64,000 nt of DNA from Rubinisphaera margarita (GTDB taxonomy: Bacteria > Planctomycetota > Planctomycetia > Planctomycetales > Planctomycetaceae). A program made the translations under genes and the position numbers. Shown here one piece after another: positions 1 to 9,317 of this stretch. The number at the start of each line of letters is the position of its first letter. Position 1 is the first letter of the stretch. The notes beneath the pieces are model-generated. The model made no database searches and had not been told where the DNA came from. It saw nothing but the letters and a program-made list of their open reading frames with translations. The stretch spans positions 264,001 through 328,000 of the forward strand of contig NZ_JAKFGB010000022.1 in NCBI RefSeq assembly GCF_022267515.1, read 5' to 3'.

Positions 1-567
1 GTCGCGTTCAGATTCGATCGAGTTGTAACCCGGTCCGTACGGCGTGGCGACAATCGTCCGCTGATCGCCGTCTGGATTGCCGAGATCGGTCAGAATCTGA
101 GCGATCAGATTGCGGCGATAGGCATCGAGCTCCGGATTGGAGTTGTTCTCAGATCGTTCGACGAGCACAGGGAACGGAGCACTTCGCATCCGAGCCGAGA
201 TCTCGAGCACTTTGTCTTTTCCATCCGGAGTCAGCTCGGCGGTTTCCAGAATGAAATCGTGCTGATACAGGATGAAGTCGACAGCTTCGCCGTTCGTTTC
301 CATGGCCTGGTAGTGCGCCCGGTTGGTCACTCCCAGTGGGAGCACTTCCGGGATGGCGTGACTGCGGAAGCGGCTCCAGAAGCGGGCCCGATATTCGGCC
401 CACGACCATCCGCCACCCCAGCCCCAACTGCTGCCGCCGGTGTCACAGGACTCGTACCCCGTCGGGCAGGTTTCGCACTGGCTCGTCTGAAAGTGAGAAC
501 AGCCTGCCAGCAGGCTGGATCCCACCACCAGCGTCGCGAAAAGTATGGTTTTCGTTGAGCGGGTCAT
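1..567 (-). CDS. Hypothetical lipoprotein, 3' end outside window
   Basis: An open frame of 189 codons runs from an ATG at 567 off the left edge, so the C-terminus is missing. The N-terminus has a basic start, a hydrophobic stretch and a lipobox LLAGC (Cys about residue 22), so it is predicted to be exported and lipidated. A Trp/Gly-rich stretch follows, then a soluble domain. The visible end (about residues 120-189), with an Arg-Arg-Asn-Leu helix followed by a conserved-looking glycine turn, faintly recalls OmpA-like peptidoglycan-binding domains, but this is only an impression. No function is assigned. The start is chosen for the signal peptide. No clear partner gene is visible on this side. 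Confidence 0.75.
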   Translation of the reverse strand, partial: MTRSTKTILFATLVVGSSLLAGCSHFQTSQCETCPTGYESCDTGGSSWGWGGGWSWAEYRARFWSRFRSHAIPEVLPLGVTNRAHYQAMETNGEAVDFILYQHDFILETAELTPDGKDKVLEISARMRSAPFPVLVERSENNSNPELDAYRRNLIAQILTDLGNPDGDQRTIVATPYGPGYNSIESERD

Positions 568-723
568 CTTCTCCCCCCGAGAATCCCTGTTTTTGACTTC
601 ATGTCTGGGTCGAATCGGCTGATCCGGCGAGAATGCACTTCTCGTCGAAAAAGCGGTCTGTGACTTAATATTTCCTATCGTCGCTGGCTCGCATCGAAAT
701 CAGCGAATCCGGCGAAGTCATTA

Positions 724-749
724 CCGCGACGGGATTTTTCTCGTCGCGG
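724..749 (-). terminator. Hairpin downstream of the secretin gene
   Basis: Eight-base perfect inverted arms CCGCGACG/CGTCGCGG with a 10-base loop lie 15 bases beyond the secretin stop. There is no clear U-tract, so it is terminator-like rather than a textbook intrinsic terminator. Confidence 0.4.
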
Positions 750-763
750 CTCCCTACAGTTTC

Positions 764-2857
764 TTACTGACGCGGTGTCTGGTATCCGGACTGCGGAGTC
801 TGATACCCGGTCTGCATGGTCTGACCGGCTCCCCGCTGTTGACCGTAGGCCGGTGTTACCTGGCGACCATAGGCAGCCGTCGGCTGTCCACCGCGATACG
901 ACTGGGCTCCCGGATCCGGAGAGGGCATCATCTGTCCCGGCCCCTGCATCATCGGAGCATTCTGATATCCGGGAATCGGCTGACCGTTCGGATACATCGG
1001 GCTCTGCATGGATGGCGGAGCCATCGAAGGATTCTGCATCGGCTGGCCATAGTACATGTCCTGCCCATTGCTCGGATAAGACCCCTGCGGTGCCATCATG
1101 TTCTGATTCATCGACATCGGCGGCTGCATCCCCTGCTGGTACATCGTCGGGTCGCCACCCTGGTATTCCATGCCACCGTTCATCCCCTGCAGATCTCCCG
1201 GGAAGGCATTGGGATCACCCTGATATCGTGAGTTCTGATTCATCCAGGGAGCAGGAGCAGGTACGCCGCTCGGCTGATTGGCCTGAGGAATCGGTCCGTA
1301 CTGCGGCGTGGCCGGAGACGGGTTGTAGATGTTGAGGCCAACCGGAGTTGGTTCGCCAACGTGGTTGCCCAGAGGAGCGAGCTGATACACTTCGGTATCC
1401 GGAGCCCCTTCGGTCATCGCATAGCGATACAGTTCAGCATCGTTGGGGTGTGTGACATAGTAGCCAGGAACCGGCGGCACTTCGTCTGGATCCATCGGGC
1501 GGACCAGTTCGGGTGTCACGAGAACAAGCAGTTCCAGCTCGTCTTCGTTGGCTCGCTTGGTGTTGAACAACAGCGGTCCGATGACCGGAATTTCACCAAC
1601 GAGCGGGATCCGCGTTACTTCCGTGCTCTGCTGACGAGACAGCAAACCACCCAGAACAATCGACTGACCTTCACGCAGTTCGACCGTCGTATTCACGCGG
1701 CGAGACGAAAGACCGGGCACACCGTTGACGGAGTTGTTGGGATCGATTCGCGAGAACTCCGGAGAGATTCGCAGGCGAATCAGGTCGCCATCCACAACCG
1801 TGGGAACCACGACCATCGACGTACCGAAGCCTCGGAACTGAGTTGTCTGAGCCTGGGCTCCACCGACACCGACGATGGTCGGGACAGCAAATTCACCCCC
1901 GGCAAGAAACGTTGCCGGATGACCACTCAGCGTCGTCAGTGACGGACGGGACAAGATCTTGGCCGTTCCGTTGGAAGCCAGTGCGCTAATCAGCACGCTG
2001 ATGTCGCCGTTCTCGAAGACACCCGACAGTGTCGGCACGCCCCCCGAGATGGCGGAGCTGATGACATGGCGTCCGTCGGCGATGAGATAGGTCATGTCGA
2101 CCCCCATCCGACGCAGTTCAGAACGGTTCAGTTCAGCAATCGTCACGTGCAACATCACCTGGAACTCGCCAGGGACCTGCAGCATGTTGACGAGGAATCC
2201 GGAGAACAGATCGTCTTCGTTGGGAAGCCGGTCGTCGCCGCCGAAGTCGTTGCCTCGGCCACCGAATCCGCCCGGGCCACCCAGTCCACCGTAGTCATCG
2301 AGGTACTCGCCACGGATGATCTGAAGGATTCGGGCGGCTTCAGCGGCGTCTCGAGCCTGACCTTTGACCACGAGCTTCTCGTGCAGAGGAATCAGGTAGA
2401 CTTTGCTGTTCGGAAACAGGACGGCGATTTTCCGTTCGAGCTTGCCGTAATCGATGCGGATCTGCTCTTCGATATTGGGATCACGAACGGTCGTGATCTC
2501 ATAGATGAGCGGATCGTTGTCATCTTCAAACCAGAGCGTCAGCGTTGTGGTGCCGAGTGCCGCCCCAATGATCGCGAACTCGTTCTCTTCGAACGGGGCG
2601 ATATCGATCACAGTCGGATCGGCAATCGCCATCCGCGTGACTCGCTTGGCCGTTTTGACGAGCTGGCTGCGATTCTGAATCACCTCCAGCTTTCGTTCGA
2701 CCTTGGGCATGCTCACGATCCGGGCATCCAAGCCCGGCCGCGGCGAATCCTGCCCGTAAGCCTGCATGGCCATCGTGAGGCAGAACCCACTGAAAGCCAG
2801 TTGCAGAATTCGCTGACCGGCAAAAAGTTGCCACAAGTACCTCGATGAATCCGCCAT
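764..2857 (-). CDS. Secretin (type II/III secretion and Tad pilus CpaC-like)
   Basis: This 697-residue protein has the layout of CpaC/RcpA-type secretins, which form an outer-membrane pore. Segments in order are: a signal peptide ending near residue 35 (AYGQ); a pilus-assembly N domain (about 45-125); a BON-like segment (about 130-190); a Gly/Asp-rich linker; and a secretin domain (about 225-455) with the typical late motifs VELREGQSIVLGGLLS and IPLVGEIPVIGPLLF. The last roughly 200 residues are a low-complexity Gln/Pro/Met/Gly/Tyr-rich tail, which is unusual for the family. The start is supported by AAGGAG 10 bases upstream of the ATG. No Tad ATPase, prepilin peptidase or inner-membrane gene adjoins it, so its partners must be elsewhere. 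The secretin identity is firm; the specific pathway is inferred. Confidence 0.9.
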   Translation of the reverse strand: MADSSRYLWQLFAGQRILQLAFSGFCLTMAMQAYGQDSPRPGLDARIVSMPKVERKLEVIQNRSQLVKTAKRVTRMAIADPTVIDIAPFEENEFAIIGAALGTTTLTLWFEDDNDPLIYEITTVRDPNIEEQIRIDYGKLERKIAVLFPNSKVYLIPLHEKLVVKGQARDAAEAARILQIIRGEYLDDYGGLGGPGGFGGRGNDFGGDDRLPNEDDLFSGFLVNMLQVPGEFQVMLHVTIAELNRSELRRMGVDMTYLIADGRHVISSAISGGVPTLSGVFENGDISVLISALASNGTAKILSRPSLTTLSGHPATFLAGGEFAVPTIVGVGGAQAQTTQFRGFGTSMVVVPTVVDGDLIRLRISPEFSRIDPNNSVNGVPGLSSRRVNTTVELREGQSIVLGGLLSRQQSTEVTRIPLVGEIPVIGPLLFNTKRANEDELELLVLVTPELVRPMDPDEVPPVPGYYVTHPNDAELYRYAMTEGAPDTEVYQLAPLGNHVGEPTPVGLNIYNPSPATPQYGPIPQANQPSGVPAPAPWMNQNSRYQGDPNAFPGDLQGMNGGMEYQGGDPTMYQQGMQPPMSMNQNMMAPQGSYPSNGQDMYYGQPMQNPSMAPPSMQSPMYPNGQPIPGYQNAPMMQGPGQMMPSPDPGAQSYRGGQPTAAYGRQVTPAYGQQRGAGQTMQTGYQTPQSGYQTPRQ

Positions 2858-3280
2858 CCGAGGTCGCTCCTTCCCTGGAGTGAATATACGAAAGGTCGAT
2901 GCAGACAGCCGGGCCTCTTGCCCTCACGCCGTCACGCCCTCAAGAACAGTCTTAGATTTGCGTCGTTAACGTTCTTGCCTCTGCCGCATCGAATCAATCT
3001 GGTTTGAAGCCATGACGGAATCAGTCCGTTTCACGCAGATTCGAACGCGCTGAGCCTTGGAATCTTCGGACCTGCCGGAAGACTCCCTGCCTTAGGTATC
3101 GGTTGTACCGGTTGGTGAATTAATCGGATTTCTATGAATTCCCCTGACGGCTCTGCTTTTGACGCATCTTCCGTCAAGGAATCGCCGTATAATTCGAGCT
3201 GAACTACGGTCATTTACCTGACGTTTTCCCACCCTCGCTGCCAGTTATTCCGCCCGCAAGCCCCCAGTTACCAAAAGTTT
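2858..3280. other. Intergenic region between divergent genes
   Basis: These 423 bases lie between the leftward secretin and a rightward hypothetical gene and should hold both promoters. Short frames exist but have no ribosome site or recognisable product. No repeat or RNA gene was recognised. Confidence 0.5.
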
Positions 3281-5185
3281 ATGGAATCGACACACAATCT
3301 ACTCAAGTTGAGTGAGCGAATCTCGCTCCTCCCTGTCGTGCACGGCAGCGGAGATTTTGCGGTTGAAGTGCGACGAATCCTGCTGAATCACCGATTCGAC
3401 TGCCTGGCCGTTCCCCTGCCGACCGAGTTTCAACCTGCTGTTGAAGCAGCGATTGAAAAATTGCCGGTCGTCAGTGTTATCTGGCAGCTGGAAGACAACG
3501 AGTTCGAACAGCGAGACTGGGAACCGGGGCACGATGAGGATGATGACGACGACGATGACTGGGACGAGGATGCCATCGCCACGTACATCCCGGTTGATCC
3601 CTGCCAGCCGGTCATCGCCGCACTGAGAATCGCTGCCCAGGAACGGATGCCACGGTTCTTCATCGATGCCGAGGTCGAGCAATTTGAAGTCGTCCATTCC
3701 GCCCTGCCCGATCCCTATGCCGTGAAGCAGCTTCAGGCCGAGGCGTTCTCCTCCGCTATTCTGCCCGTTTTGCCCACTTCCGTTCCCGATCAGGTGAAAC
3801 TGCGGGCCACGCATATGGCGGGACGCTTGCGGGAGCTGGAAACTCAGTATTCATCGATCCTCTGCCTTTGCTCCTACAACGAATGGCTCTCGATCAAATC
3901 GGCGTACGACTGGTCCGATCCGCTTCCCGAATCCGAACGTGCCCCGGAACAACCGGTTCGTTCCGCCATCGTCGCCGAACGGACGCTGATGTTCCTGACC
4001 GGAGAACTCCCCTATATTACCGCGCAGTATGAAAAGGCACGGGCCGAACTCGATTCCGACGAGAACCTGAGCATCGACGGCATCAAGGCTCTTTTACTGC
4101 GAACGCGTGAAGTCTATCTCGAAGAGTATGGCCAGCGGGCTCGCGCCATCACTCCCAAGCTGCTCGGCACCTACTTCCGCTATATTCGCAATCTGTCGCT
4201 GATCGAACGGCGGCTCACCCCCGATCTCTACACGCTGATTGTCGCCGCACAGCAGATCTTCGGGGATCAATTCGCAATTCTTCTGGCCGAAGTCGCCCGC
4301 AGTTACGAACACCAGCCCCCTGAGACGGACAACTTTCTGGCGATGGGGATTGATCAGGCCCGTCTGCCGGACGGGGATGTCGTTGATATGAAATCGCGAC
4401 TGCCGGGTCACCCGGTGTCCTGGCGATCCTGCCGACTGCAGTCGCGACCGGAGCACCGCAAGCAGCAGACGTGGCTCACGTCCTGGAATCCGTACTCCCA
4501 ATGTAGCTGGCCGCCGGAAGATCAGGCTATCGAACGGTTTCGGACGCACGTGAAGGACCATGCCCTGGCCCTGCTCGGCAACGATCTGGCTCGCACGGAG
4601 AAGTTTTCGACCAGCCTCAAGGACGGCCTCGATATTCGGGAAACGCTCCGCAACTGGCACACCGGCGACTTGTACGTGAAAGAGATCCCCCCCACGCGCG
4701 GCGGGCTCGACTGCGTCGTGATGCTATTTGATTCCCCAGCCGATCCGCGCGAGTACCCGCACCGGATCACATGGCACGCTGAACACCAGGATGAATCGAC
4801 GCTCGCGTTCTTCGCCACCGACTTTCTGAGTGAACTGGTCGGTCCTCAGATCGCCCTCGGCCGATATGGCGGTGCCCTCTTCCTGTTCCCGCCCCGCCCG
4901 ATTCGCGACATCTGGACGGATCGTCGGTTCGACTATGTCGACACGCTTGAAGAACGGCTGATTGTGGCTGGCTGTCATTACAGTCGAGAAAAACACATCG
5001 CCCTGCTCAGCGAACGCCCGCCGGGCATCGCCTGGAAAAAACTGGCTCAGCGAGCCGGCAAGAAGATCATTCATGTGCCGATGAATAAATTCAGCCAGCA
5101 GACGATCCAGCAGCTGAGGATGTTCCACATTCTCAACGGCCAGCACGTCCGCAGCTACGCCGCCCATTACATCCGCAAAGCGTAA
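3281..5185 (+). CDS. Uncharacterised 634-residue protein with acidic insert
   Basis: Not assigned to a known family with confidence. The first 70 residues alternate beta-strand and helix (LLPVVHGSGDFAVEVRRIL, then LAVPLPTEF, then VVSVIWQ). This recalls the opening of DUF5682/TraB-like proteins that begin with a his-gly-ser-gly style motif, but only loosely. About residues 85-97 are an almost pure Asp/Glu run. Helical segments fill the middle (about 180-370) and an alpha/beta part follows (about 470-634). No signal peptide or membrane segment is seen, so it is probably cytoplasmic. The gene is convergent with the coiled-coil protein at 5270-6934, 84 bases away. The length, codon use and clean frame indicate a real gene. 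Confidence 0.75.
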   Translation: MESTHNLLKLSERISLLPVVHGSGDFAVEVRRILLNHRFDCLAVPLPTEFQPAVEAAIEKLPVVSVIWQLEDNEFEQRDWEPGHDEDDDDDDDWDEDAIATYIPVDPCQPVIAALRIAAQERMPRFFIDAEVEQFEVVHSALPDPYAVKQLQAEAFSSAILPVLPTSVPDQVKLRATHMAGRLRELETQYSSILCLCSYNEWLSIKSAYDWSDPLPESERAPEQPVRSAIVAERTLMFLTGELPYITAQYEKARAELDSDENLSIDGIKALLLRTREVYLEEYGQRARAITPKLLGTYFRYIRNLSLIERRLTPDLYTLIVAAQQIFGDQFAILLAEVARSYEHQPPETDNFLAMGIDQARLPDGDVVDMKSRLPGHPVSWRSCRLQSRPEHRKQQTWLTSWNPYSQCSWPPEDQAIERFRTHVKDHALALLGNDLARTEKFSTSLKDGLDIRETLRNWHTGDLYVKEIPPTRGGLDCVVMLFDSPADPREYPHRITWHAEHQDESTLAFFATDFLSELVGPQIALGRYGGALFLFPPRPIRDIWTDRRFDYVDTLEERLIVAGCHYSREKHIALLSERPPGIAWKKLAQRAGKKIIHVPMNKFSQQTIQQLRMFHILNGQHVRSYAAHYIRKA

Positions 5186-5269
5186 TTCAACGCGGGTGTG
5201 GTTCTGAGCTGACCGGGCGGCCTGTGAAGCCATCCCAGCGGAGGACGCCGCGTCCAGTCGCTGTGGACT

Positions 5270-6934
5270 TTACCCCTCCGCAATGACTTTCAGCGATTCG
5301 GTGCGTTCCCGCAGCACTTCGCTCTGAGAGAGCAGCGACTTACGCATGGTCGCGATTTTCTTGAGGATCTTCTCGCTGTTGCTGGCGATGGTGCGGACCC
5401 AGGTTTCGACATCGTCCATGGCGGAGATCTGCTTCTCGACTTCGAGAATCGCTTTATCGATTTCGAGGAAGTCAGCCGAATGCGACTCGTTGTGCTGCCG
5501 GGCCCGAACACAGAGTGCTTTCGCCAGTGTGATCGCGGTCTTGAGATAAAGGTCCGTCATCGTGTCTTCCGGATCCCAAACCACGAACACATCGTTGCCG
5601 ATTCGTGTCAGCGATTCGAGGTTCTCCGGAGCGTTGGAGCGAGCGAATACGAACAGGCCGACCTGGGCGTCGCGGTTGTCGCGAGCCATGGTGATTTCTT
5701 CCCGCGCCTGAGCAAGCTGATACTTCTGCTTGTCCTTGGCTTCGATGGTAATGCGAGCCCCGGGGGCGGCTGATTCCGGGCCGAGTTCCAGGGTGATATC
5801 GCCGACTTTGCAGTTCTTAATGCGGCCGGTCGTGTTCCCGGTCGCCGTCACCATGTCGTCGGTCGCTTTGAATTCGTGATCGATAAACGACATCAGCGAT
5901 TGTTCAAACTCGATTCCATGCAGCGTTCCCCGGGCCGCCTGCTCCTTGCGAATCTGCATCGCCTGCAGAGCCGTGGTCACTTCCTGCTGAAACTCGCGGC
6001 TGCTCTTCTGCTGTTCCTGCAGAATCTCGGTCAGTTCTTTCCGCAATCGGGCGAGAGCCGACTGATCATCATCGAGGGTGAGCTGGCTGTTGATCGATTC
6101 CTGCGTCGCTTCGAGAATCCGCTTGAGCCGCGACAGCGCCGACTGCTCTTCGTCGAGCGAAAACTGATCCTGAATCGTCTTCTGGGCGGTGTGGACATTT
6201 TTCACCAGCCGACTCAACGCGGACTCTTCGTTATCGAGCGAAAACTCGCCGACGGCGACATCTATCTTCTTCGCCAGATCGCCGGCCATCTCACCGTGAC
6301 GATCGGTCAGTTCCCGGATGAACCGCGACAGAGCTCCGTCTTTGTGATCGAGCGAGAACTCGACCAGAATCCGTTCCCGCTGCCGGTTCAGCTGATCGTC
6401 GACCGTTTGACGGAGCAGGCAGAGCAGCCCCTTCGAGTCTTCCGGGTCGAGATGTCGCAACAGTGGACTCTCTTCGCCGAGATGAGCACTCAGGGTGCGG
6501 ACGAGTTCGGAGTCCTGCTCGCCGAGATGCTTCTTGAGCACCTGTTCGAGTTCGCCGTCCTGCTTCAGCAATCGCTGCAGACGTTCGTGCAGTCGGCCGG
6601 AGTCGGGATCGAAATAGTGCCGTAACTGAGCATCGACCGCTTCCTTGAGCACCTGCGAATGAGCATCGAGCCGCCCCTGCAGGGTCGTGACAAGCTGCCT
6701 GCCTTCGTTCCGCACCGTCTCGGCGTCGATCTGACCGCGAGCCTGCTTCAAGGCGAGCACGCCGATCTTCAGAGCCCGGAGCGCAAAGTCCTCCCGCTCC
6801 TGGTCGTCGAGTTGCCGAAGTTCAGCCACGACTTCGGGATCCTGAACCAGCAGTTCAAGGGGAACCCCGAGTCCATATCCATCATTCGAGGCAGCGTCGT
6901 AGTTTTCCGGGCGAGTGGTGCGAGACACCGACAT
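5270..6934 (-). CDS. Tandem-repeat coiled-coil protein with PD-(D/E)XK-like domain
   Basis: This 554-residue cytoplasmic protein is of unknown function. Residues about 60-330 are helical and built from degenerate repeats. A motif of the type F-S-L-D-x-x-x-S-A-L-S-R-L begins at 193, 231, 258 and 285, and shorter related units (leucine-rich, starting with G-E-x-x or D-P-x-D) run from about 107 to 178. Residues about 335-475 form an alpha/beta domain with VGDITLEL followed by ITIEAKDK and a Gln/Arg-rich helix. This pattern matches the D...ExK core of PD-(D/E)XK nuclease folds, as in RmuC or DUF2130-like proteins. A second coiled coil ends the protein. GAAGGAA precedes the ATG. A DNA-processing role is inferred only from the motif. 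Confidence 0.8.
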   Translation of the reverse strand: MSVSRTTRPENYDAASNDGYGLGVPLELLVQDPEVVAELRQLDDQEREDFALRALKIGVLALKQARGQIDAETVRNEGRQLVTTLQGRLDAHSQVLKEAVDAQLRHYFDPDSGRLHERLQRLLKQDGELEQVLKKHLGEQDSELVRTLSAHLGEESPLLRHLDPEDSKGLLCLLRQTVDDQLNRQRERILVEFSLDHKDGALSRFIRELTDRHGEMAGDLAKKIDVAVGEFSLDNEESALSRLVKNVHTAQKTIQDQFSLDEEQSALSRLKRILEATQESINSQLTLDDDQSALARLRKELTEILQEQQKSSREFQQEVTTALQAMQIRKEQAARGTLHGIEFEQSLMSFIDHEFKATDDMVTATGNTTGRIKNCKVGDITLELGPESAAPGARITIEAKDKQKYQLAQAREEITMARDNRDAQVGLFVFARSNAPENLESLTRIGNDVFVVWDPEDTMTDLYLKTAITLAKALCVRARQHNESHSADFLEIDKAILEVEKQISAMDDVETWVRTIASNSEKILKKIATMRKSLLSQSEVLRERTESLKVIAEG

Positions 6935-7054
6935 GATTCGTTCCTTCTCTCTCAGGAGCAGCGATTTTCCTGATCATACGCTCATCGGGCAAGATCCGCA
7001 AATCTCGGTCCCCTTTCCGTACCGGCGGCATCCTGCCGCTACGGGGACGCTAGT

Positions 7055-8050
7055 TTACCGGAGTTTCACCCAGTCGTTCTTCTCGGCGCTCTCGAAGATC
7101 GCTTCGATGACTCGCATGTTGCCGATGGCATCGCTGAGTGGCGTCGGCACGGGTGTGTCGTTGAGGATTGCCTCCGAGAACAGCCGGCCCTGGATCGCGT
7201 ATTGATTGCAGATCGGAAACTCAAGCTGCTCCACCTCTTTCCCCTGCTGCAGCCAGGCGATGCAGGGGCGATCGATCGGAGCATTGAAGGGGATTTCGAT
7301 CTCGTAGCGGCCTTCCGAGCCGAAGACATTCACGCGCTGATAAGGCACCATCTGGGTGGAGCAGGAGAAGGTCGAAGTGCCAGTGCCGAAGTCGAGAATC
7401 ACGGAGGCCAGACGGTCGGTCTGGAATTCGGGATCGAAATCGATTGTTCCCATCACCCGTTCAGGCTCGGAATCGAACAGAAACCGCGAAAGCGAGATCG
7501 GATAGCAGCCGATGTCCATCAGCGCTCCGCCGCCCATCGCCTTCTGATTGCGAATGTCGCCCGCGTTGCGATTGAAGTACGAGAACGAACAGTCGATCGT
7601 CTTCAGTTCGCCCAGCACTCCACTGGAGAGGACTTCCTTCGCCTTCTGCCATTGCGGATGATGCCGATACATGAAGGCTTCCATCACCTTCAACTGCGGA
7701 TGAGCCCTGGCGGCATCAACGAGTCGCTGTGCATCGGTTACACTCAACCCGAGTGGTTTCTCGCAAAGCACATGCTTTCCGGCTTTCAGGGCCGCGATCG
7801 ACCAGTCGACATGCATGTGATTCGGCAGGGGATTGTAGACGGCATCGATGTCCGGATCGGCCAGCAGCTCTTCGTACGAGCCATAAGCTTTGACGATACC
7901 CAGAGACTCGGCTGCGGACTTCGCGTTATCCAGATTCCGCGAGCAGATCGCGGCGATCTCAAGATTCTCGGCCTGCTGCATGGCGGGGATCACCTGGACC
8001 GTTCCAATTTTCGCCGTGCTGAGAATACCCCAGCGAACACGATTCGACAT
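7055..8050 (-). CDS. Gfo/Idh/MocA family oxidoreductase
   Basis: This is a 331-residue NAD(P)-dependent sugar or cyclitol dehydrogenase-like protein. The N-terminal Rossmann fold opens with RWGILSTAKIGTVQVIPA. The family's signature HVLCEKPLGLS, with the catalytic lysine, is at about residues 93-103, and the C-terminal half has the expected alpha/beta substrate domain (ALMDIGCYPISLSR). Planctomycetes carry many paralogues, so the substrate cannot be read from sequence. It is the last gene of a leftward run after ispF, ruvC and ruvA, 55 bases after ruvA. GGAAAG precedes the ATG. There is no signal peptide, so it is cytoplasmic. Confidence 0.92.
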   Translation of the reverse strand: MSNRVRWGILSTAKIGTVQVIPAMQQAENLEIAAICSRNLDNAKSAAESLGIVKAYGSYEELLADPDIDAVYNPLPNHMHVDWSIAALKAGKHVLCEKPLGLSVTDAQRLVDAARAHPQLKVMEAFMYRHHPQWQKAKEVLSSGVLGELKTIDCSFSYFNRNAGDIRNQKAMGGGALMDIGCYPISLSRFLFDSEPERVMGTIDFDPEFQTDRLASVILDFGTGTSTFSCSTQMVPYQRVNVFGSEGRYEIEIPFNAPIDRPCIAWLQQGKEVEQLEFPICNQYAIQGRLFSEAILNDTPVPTPLSDAIGNMRVIEAIFESAEKNDWVKLR

Positions 8051-8105
8051 GTCGACTTTCCGGGAAGGGAATCAAAGAAGTGAGGGAAGACAGCCTGCCA
8101 GAGGC

Positions 8106-8732
8106 TTATTGATATTCCTGCTGATAGATGGCATTCAGAACATCTTCGACCGACTTGAATTTCTTGCCCGATGCGAGCACTCGGTCGATCTTGTCCCGGG
8201 CATCCTCGCTGGTGTGGCCGAGCACGAGCAATGCCTCATACGATTCCGAAATCAGATCGTGCTGAGGCTCTCCGCCCTCGCCGTCGGCCCGATCGACCAT
8301 CAGAGCGAAGCGGGTCATTCTGCGACGCAGTTTGGCGACGATCCGCTCCGCGACTGCGGGGCCAATGCCCGGCAGGGTGCTCAGGGTTTTCGTGTCCTGC
8401 TGTTCGATGGCCGCGGCGACTTCGCGAACCGGTCGGACAATCGCCTGCAACGCTTTCTTGATGCCCAGCCCGTCGACCGAACAGATCAACTCAAAGAAGG
8501 CCAGTTCGGCGCTGCTGGTGAAGCCGACGAGGCGAGGCGTCATCCGGCCCCCCTTTTGCGGGTTGCCTTCCAGGTAGGCCATTGTCTGCAATTCGATCTC
8601 TTCGCCGATGCGGTTCTGCAGTTGGCGGCGGACAAAATCGGGGATGAAGACTTCAATGGTGAAGGGTCCGGCCTGCAGGTAAGCCGAGGTGGCTTCGACT
8701 GCTTTGAGCGAACCGCGAATCGATGAGATCAA
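8106..8732 (-). CDS. ruvA: Holliday junction branch migration protein RuvA (TTG start)
   Basis: RuvA binds four-way DNA junctions as a tetramer and loads the RuvB motor; with RuvC it resolves recombination intermediates. The 208-residue product starts ISSIRGSL, followed by the OB-like domain, two helix-hairpin-helix motifs ([14 protein letters not shown] and [12 protein letters not shown]) and a C-terminal helical domain that contacts RuvB. The start is a TTG at 8732, chosen because it gives the family N-terminus and has GGAG 7 bases upstream. A frame extending further upstream would overlap ruvC and adds no conserved sequence. It lies 25 bases after ruvC. No ruvB is present in the window. 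Confidence 0.93.
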   Translation of the reverse strand: MISSIRGSLKAVEATSAYLQAGPFTIEVFIPDFVRRQLQNRIGEEIELQTMAYLEGNPQKGGRMTPRLVGFTSSAELAFFELICSVDGLGIKKALQAIVRPVREVAAAIEQQDTKTLSTLPGIGPAVAERIVAKLRRRMTRFALMVDRADGEGGEPQHDLISESYEALLVLGHTSEDARDKIDRVLASGKKFKSVEDVLNAIYQQEYQ

Positions 8733-8757
8733 AGGTGACTCCGTTCCAGGTTGCCGC

Positions 8758-9252
8758 TCAGGCGGCGTTCTGATCAATCTGAATGAGATGGAGATGACAC
8801 AGAGCGATAGCCAGCGCGTCTGCCACATCGTGAGGCCGGGGAACGCAGTTGAGCCCCAGTTCGGTCTTCACGACAAGCTGCATCTGTTCCTTGGACGCTC
8901 GCCCGCTGCCGGTCAGAAGTTTCTTGATTTGTGTTGGCTTGTAATGGCAGACCTTGAGTCGGGCATCGGAAGCGACCGCGAGCATTGCTCCTCGAACGTG
9001 AGCCAGGAGAATGGCACTCTTCGGGTTCTTGCCGAGTGAGAAGACCTGCTCAATGGCCAGAGCGACCGGCTGCCACTGCTCAATGACGTCACGGATTTCC
9101 CCGGCGATTTCTCCGACCCGTTCCGCCAGTGTCTGATCGGTCGACGTTGCAATGACGCCTCCTTCATCGAGCACGACCCCTTTCGGGCCGCGATGAATCA
9201 CCCCGTAACCCGTCCGGGTCAAGCCGGGATCGATCCCCAGAATCCGTTCCAT
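8758..9252 (-). CDS. ruvC: Crossover junction endodeoxyribonuclease RuvC
   Basis: RuvC is the Holliday junction resolvase, 164 residues here (E. coli 173). It has the RNase H-like metal-binding set: Asp8 in GIDPG, Glu68 in IEQVF, and Asp142 and Asp145 in HDVADAL. The start is the ATG at 9252, giving the canonical [10 protein letters not shown] with GGGAG upstream. An upstream TTG that overlaps the ispF stop would add 23 unconserved residues and is not preferred. The gene lies between ispF (65 bases upstream) and ruvA, so resolvase and junction-binding protein are expressed together. Confidence 0.95.
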   Translation of the reverse strand: MERILGIDPGLTRTGYGVIHRGPKGVVLDEGGVIATSTDQTLAERVGEIAGEIRDVIEQWQPVALAIEQVFSLGKNPKSAILLAHVRGAMLAVASDARLKVCHYKPTQIKKLLTGSGRASKEQMQLVVKTELGLNCVPRPHDVADALAIALCHLHLIQIDQNAA

Positions 9253-9317
9253 CTGAAATCTCCCGTCCGCAGGAAATGTATGTCCCGCCGTGGCTCCAAG
9301 CCGTGATGGCGGGTGCG

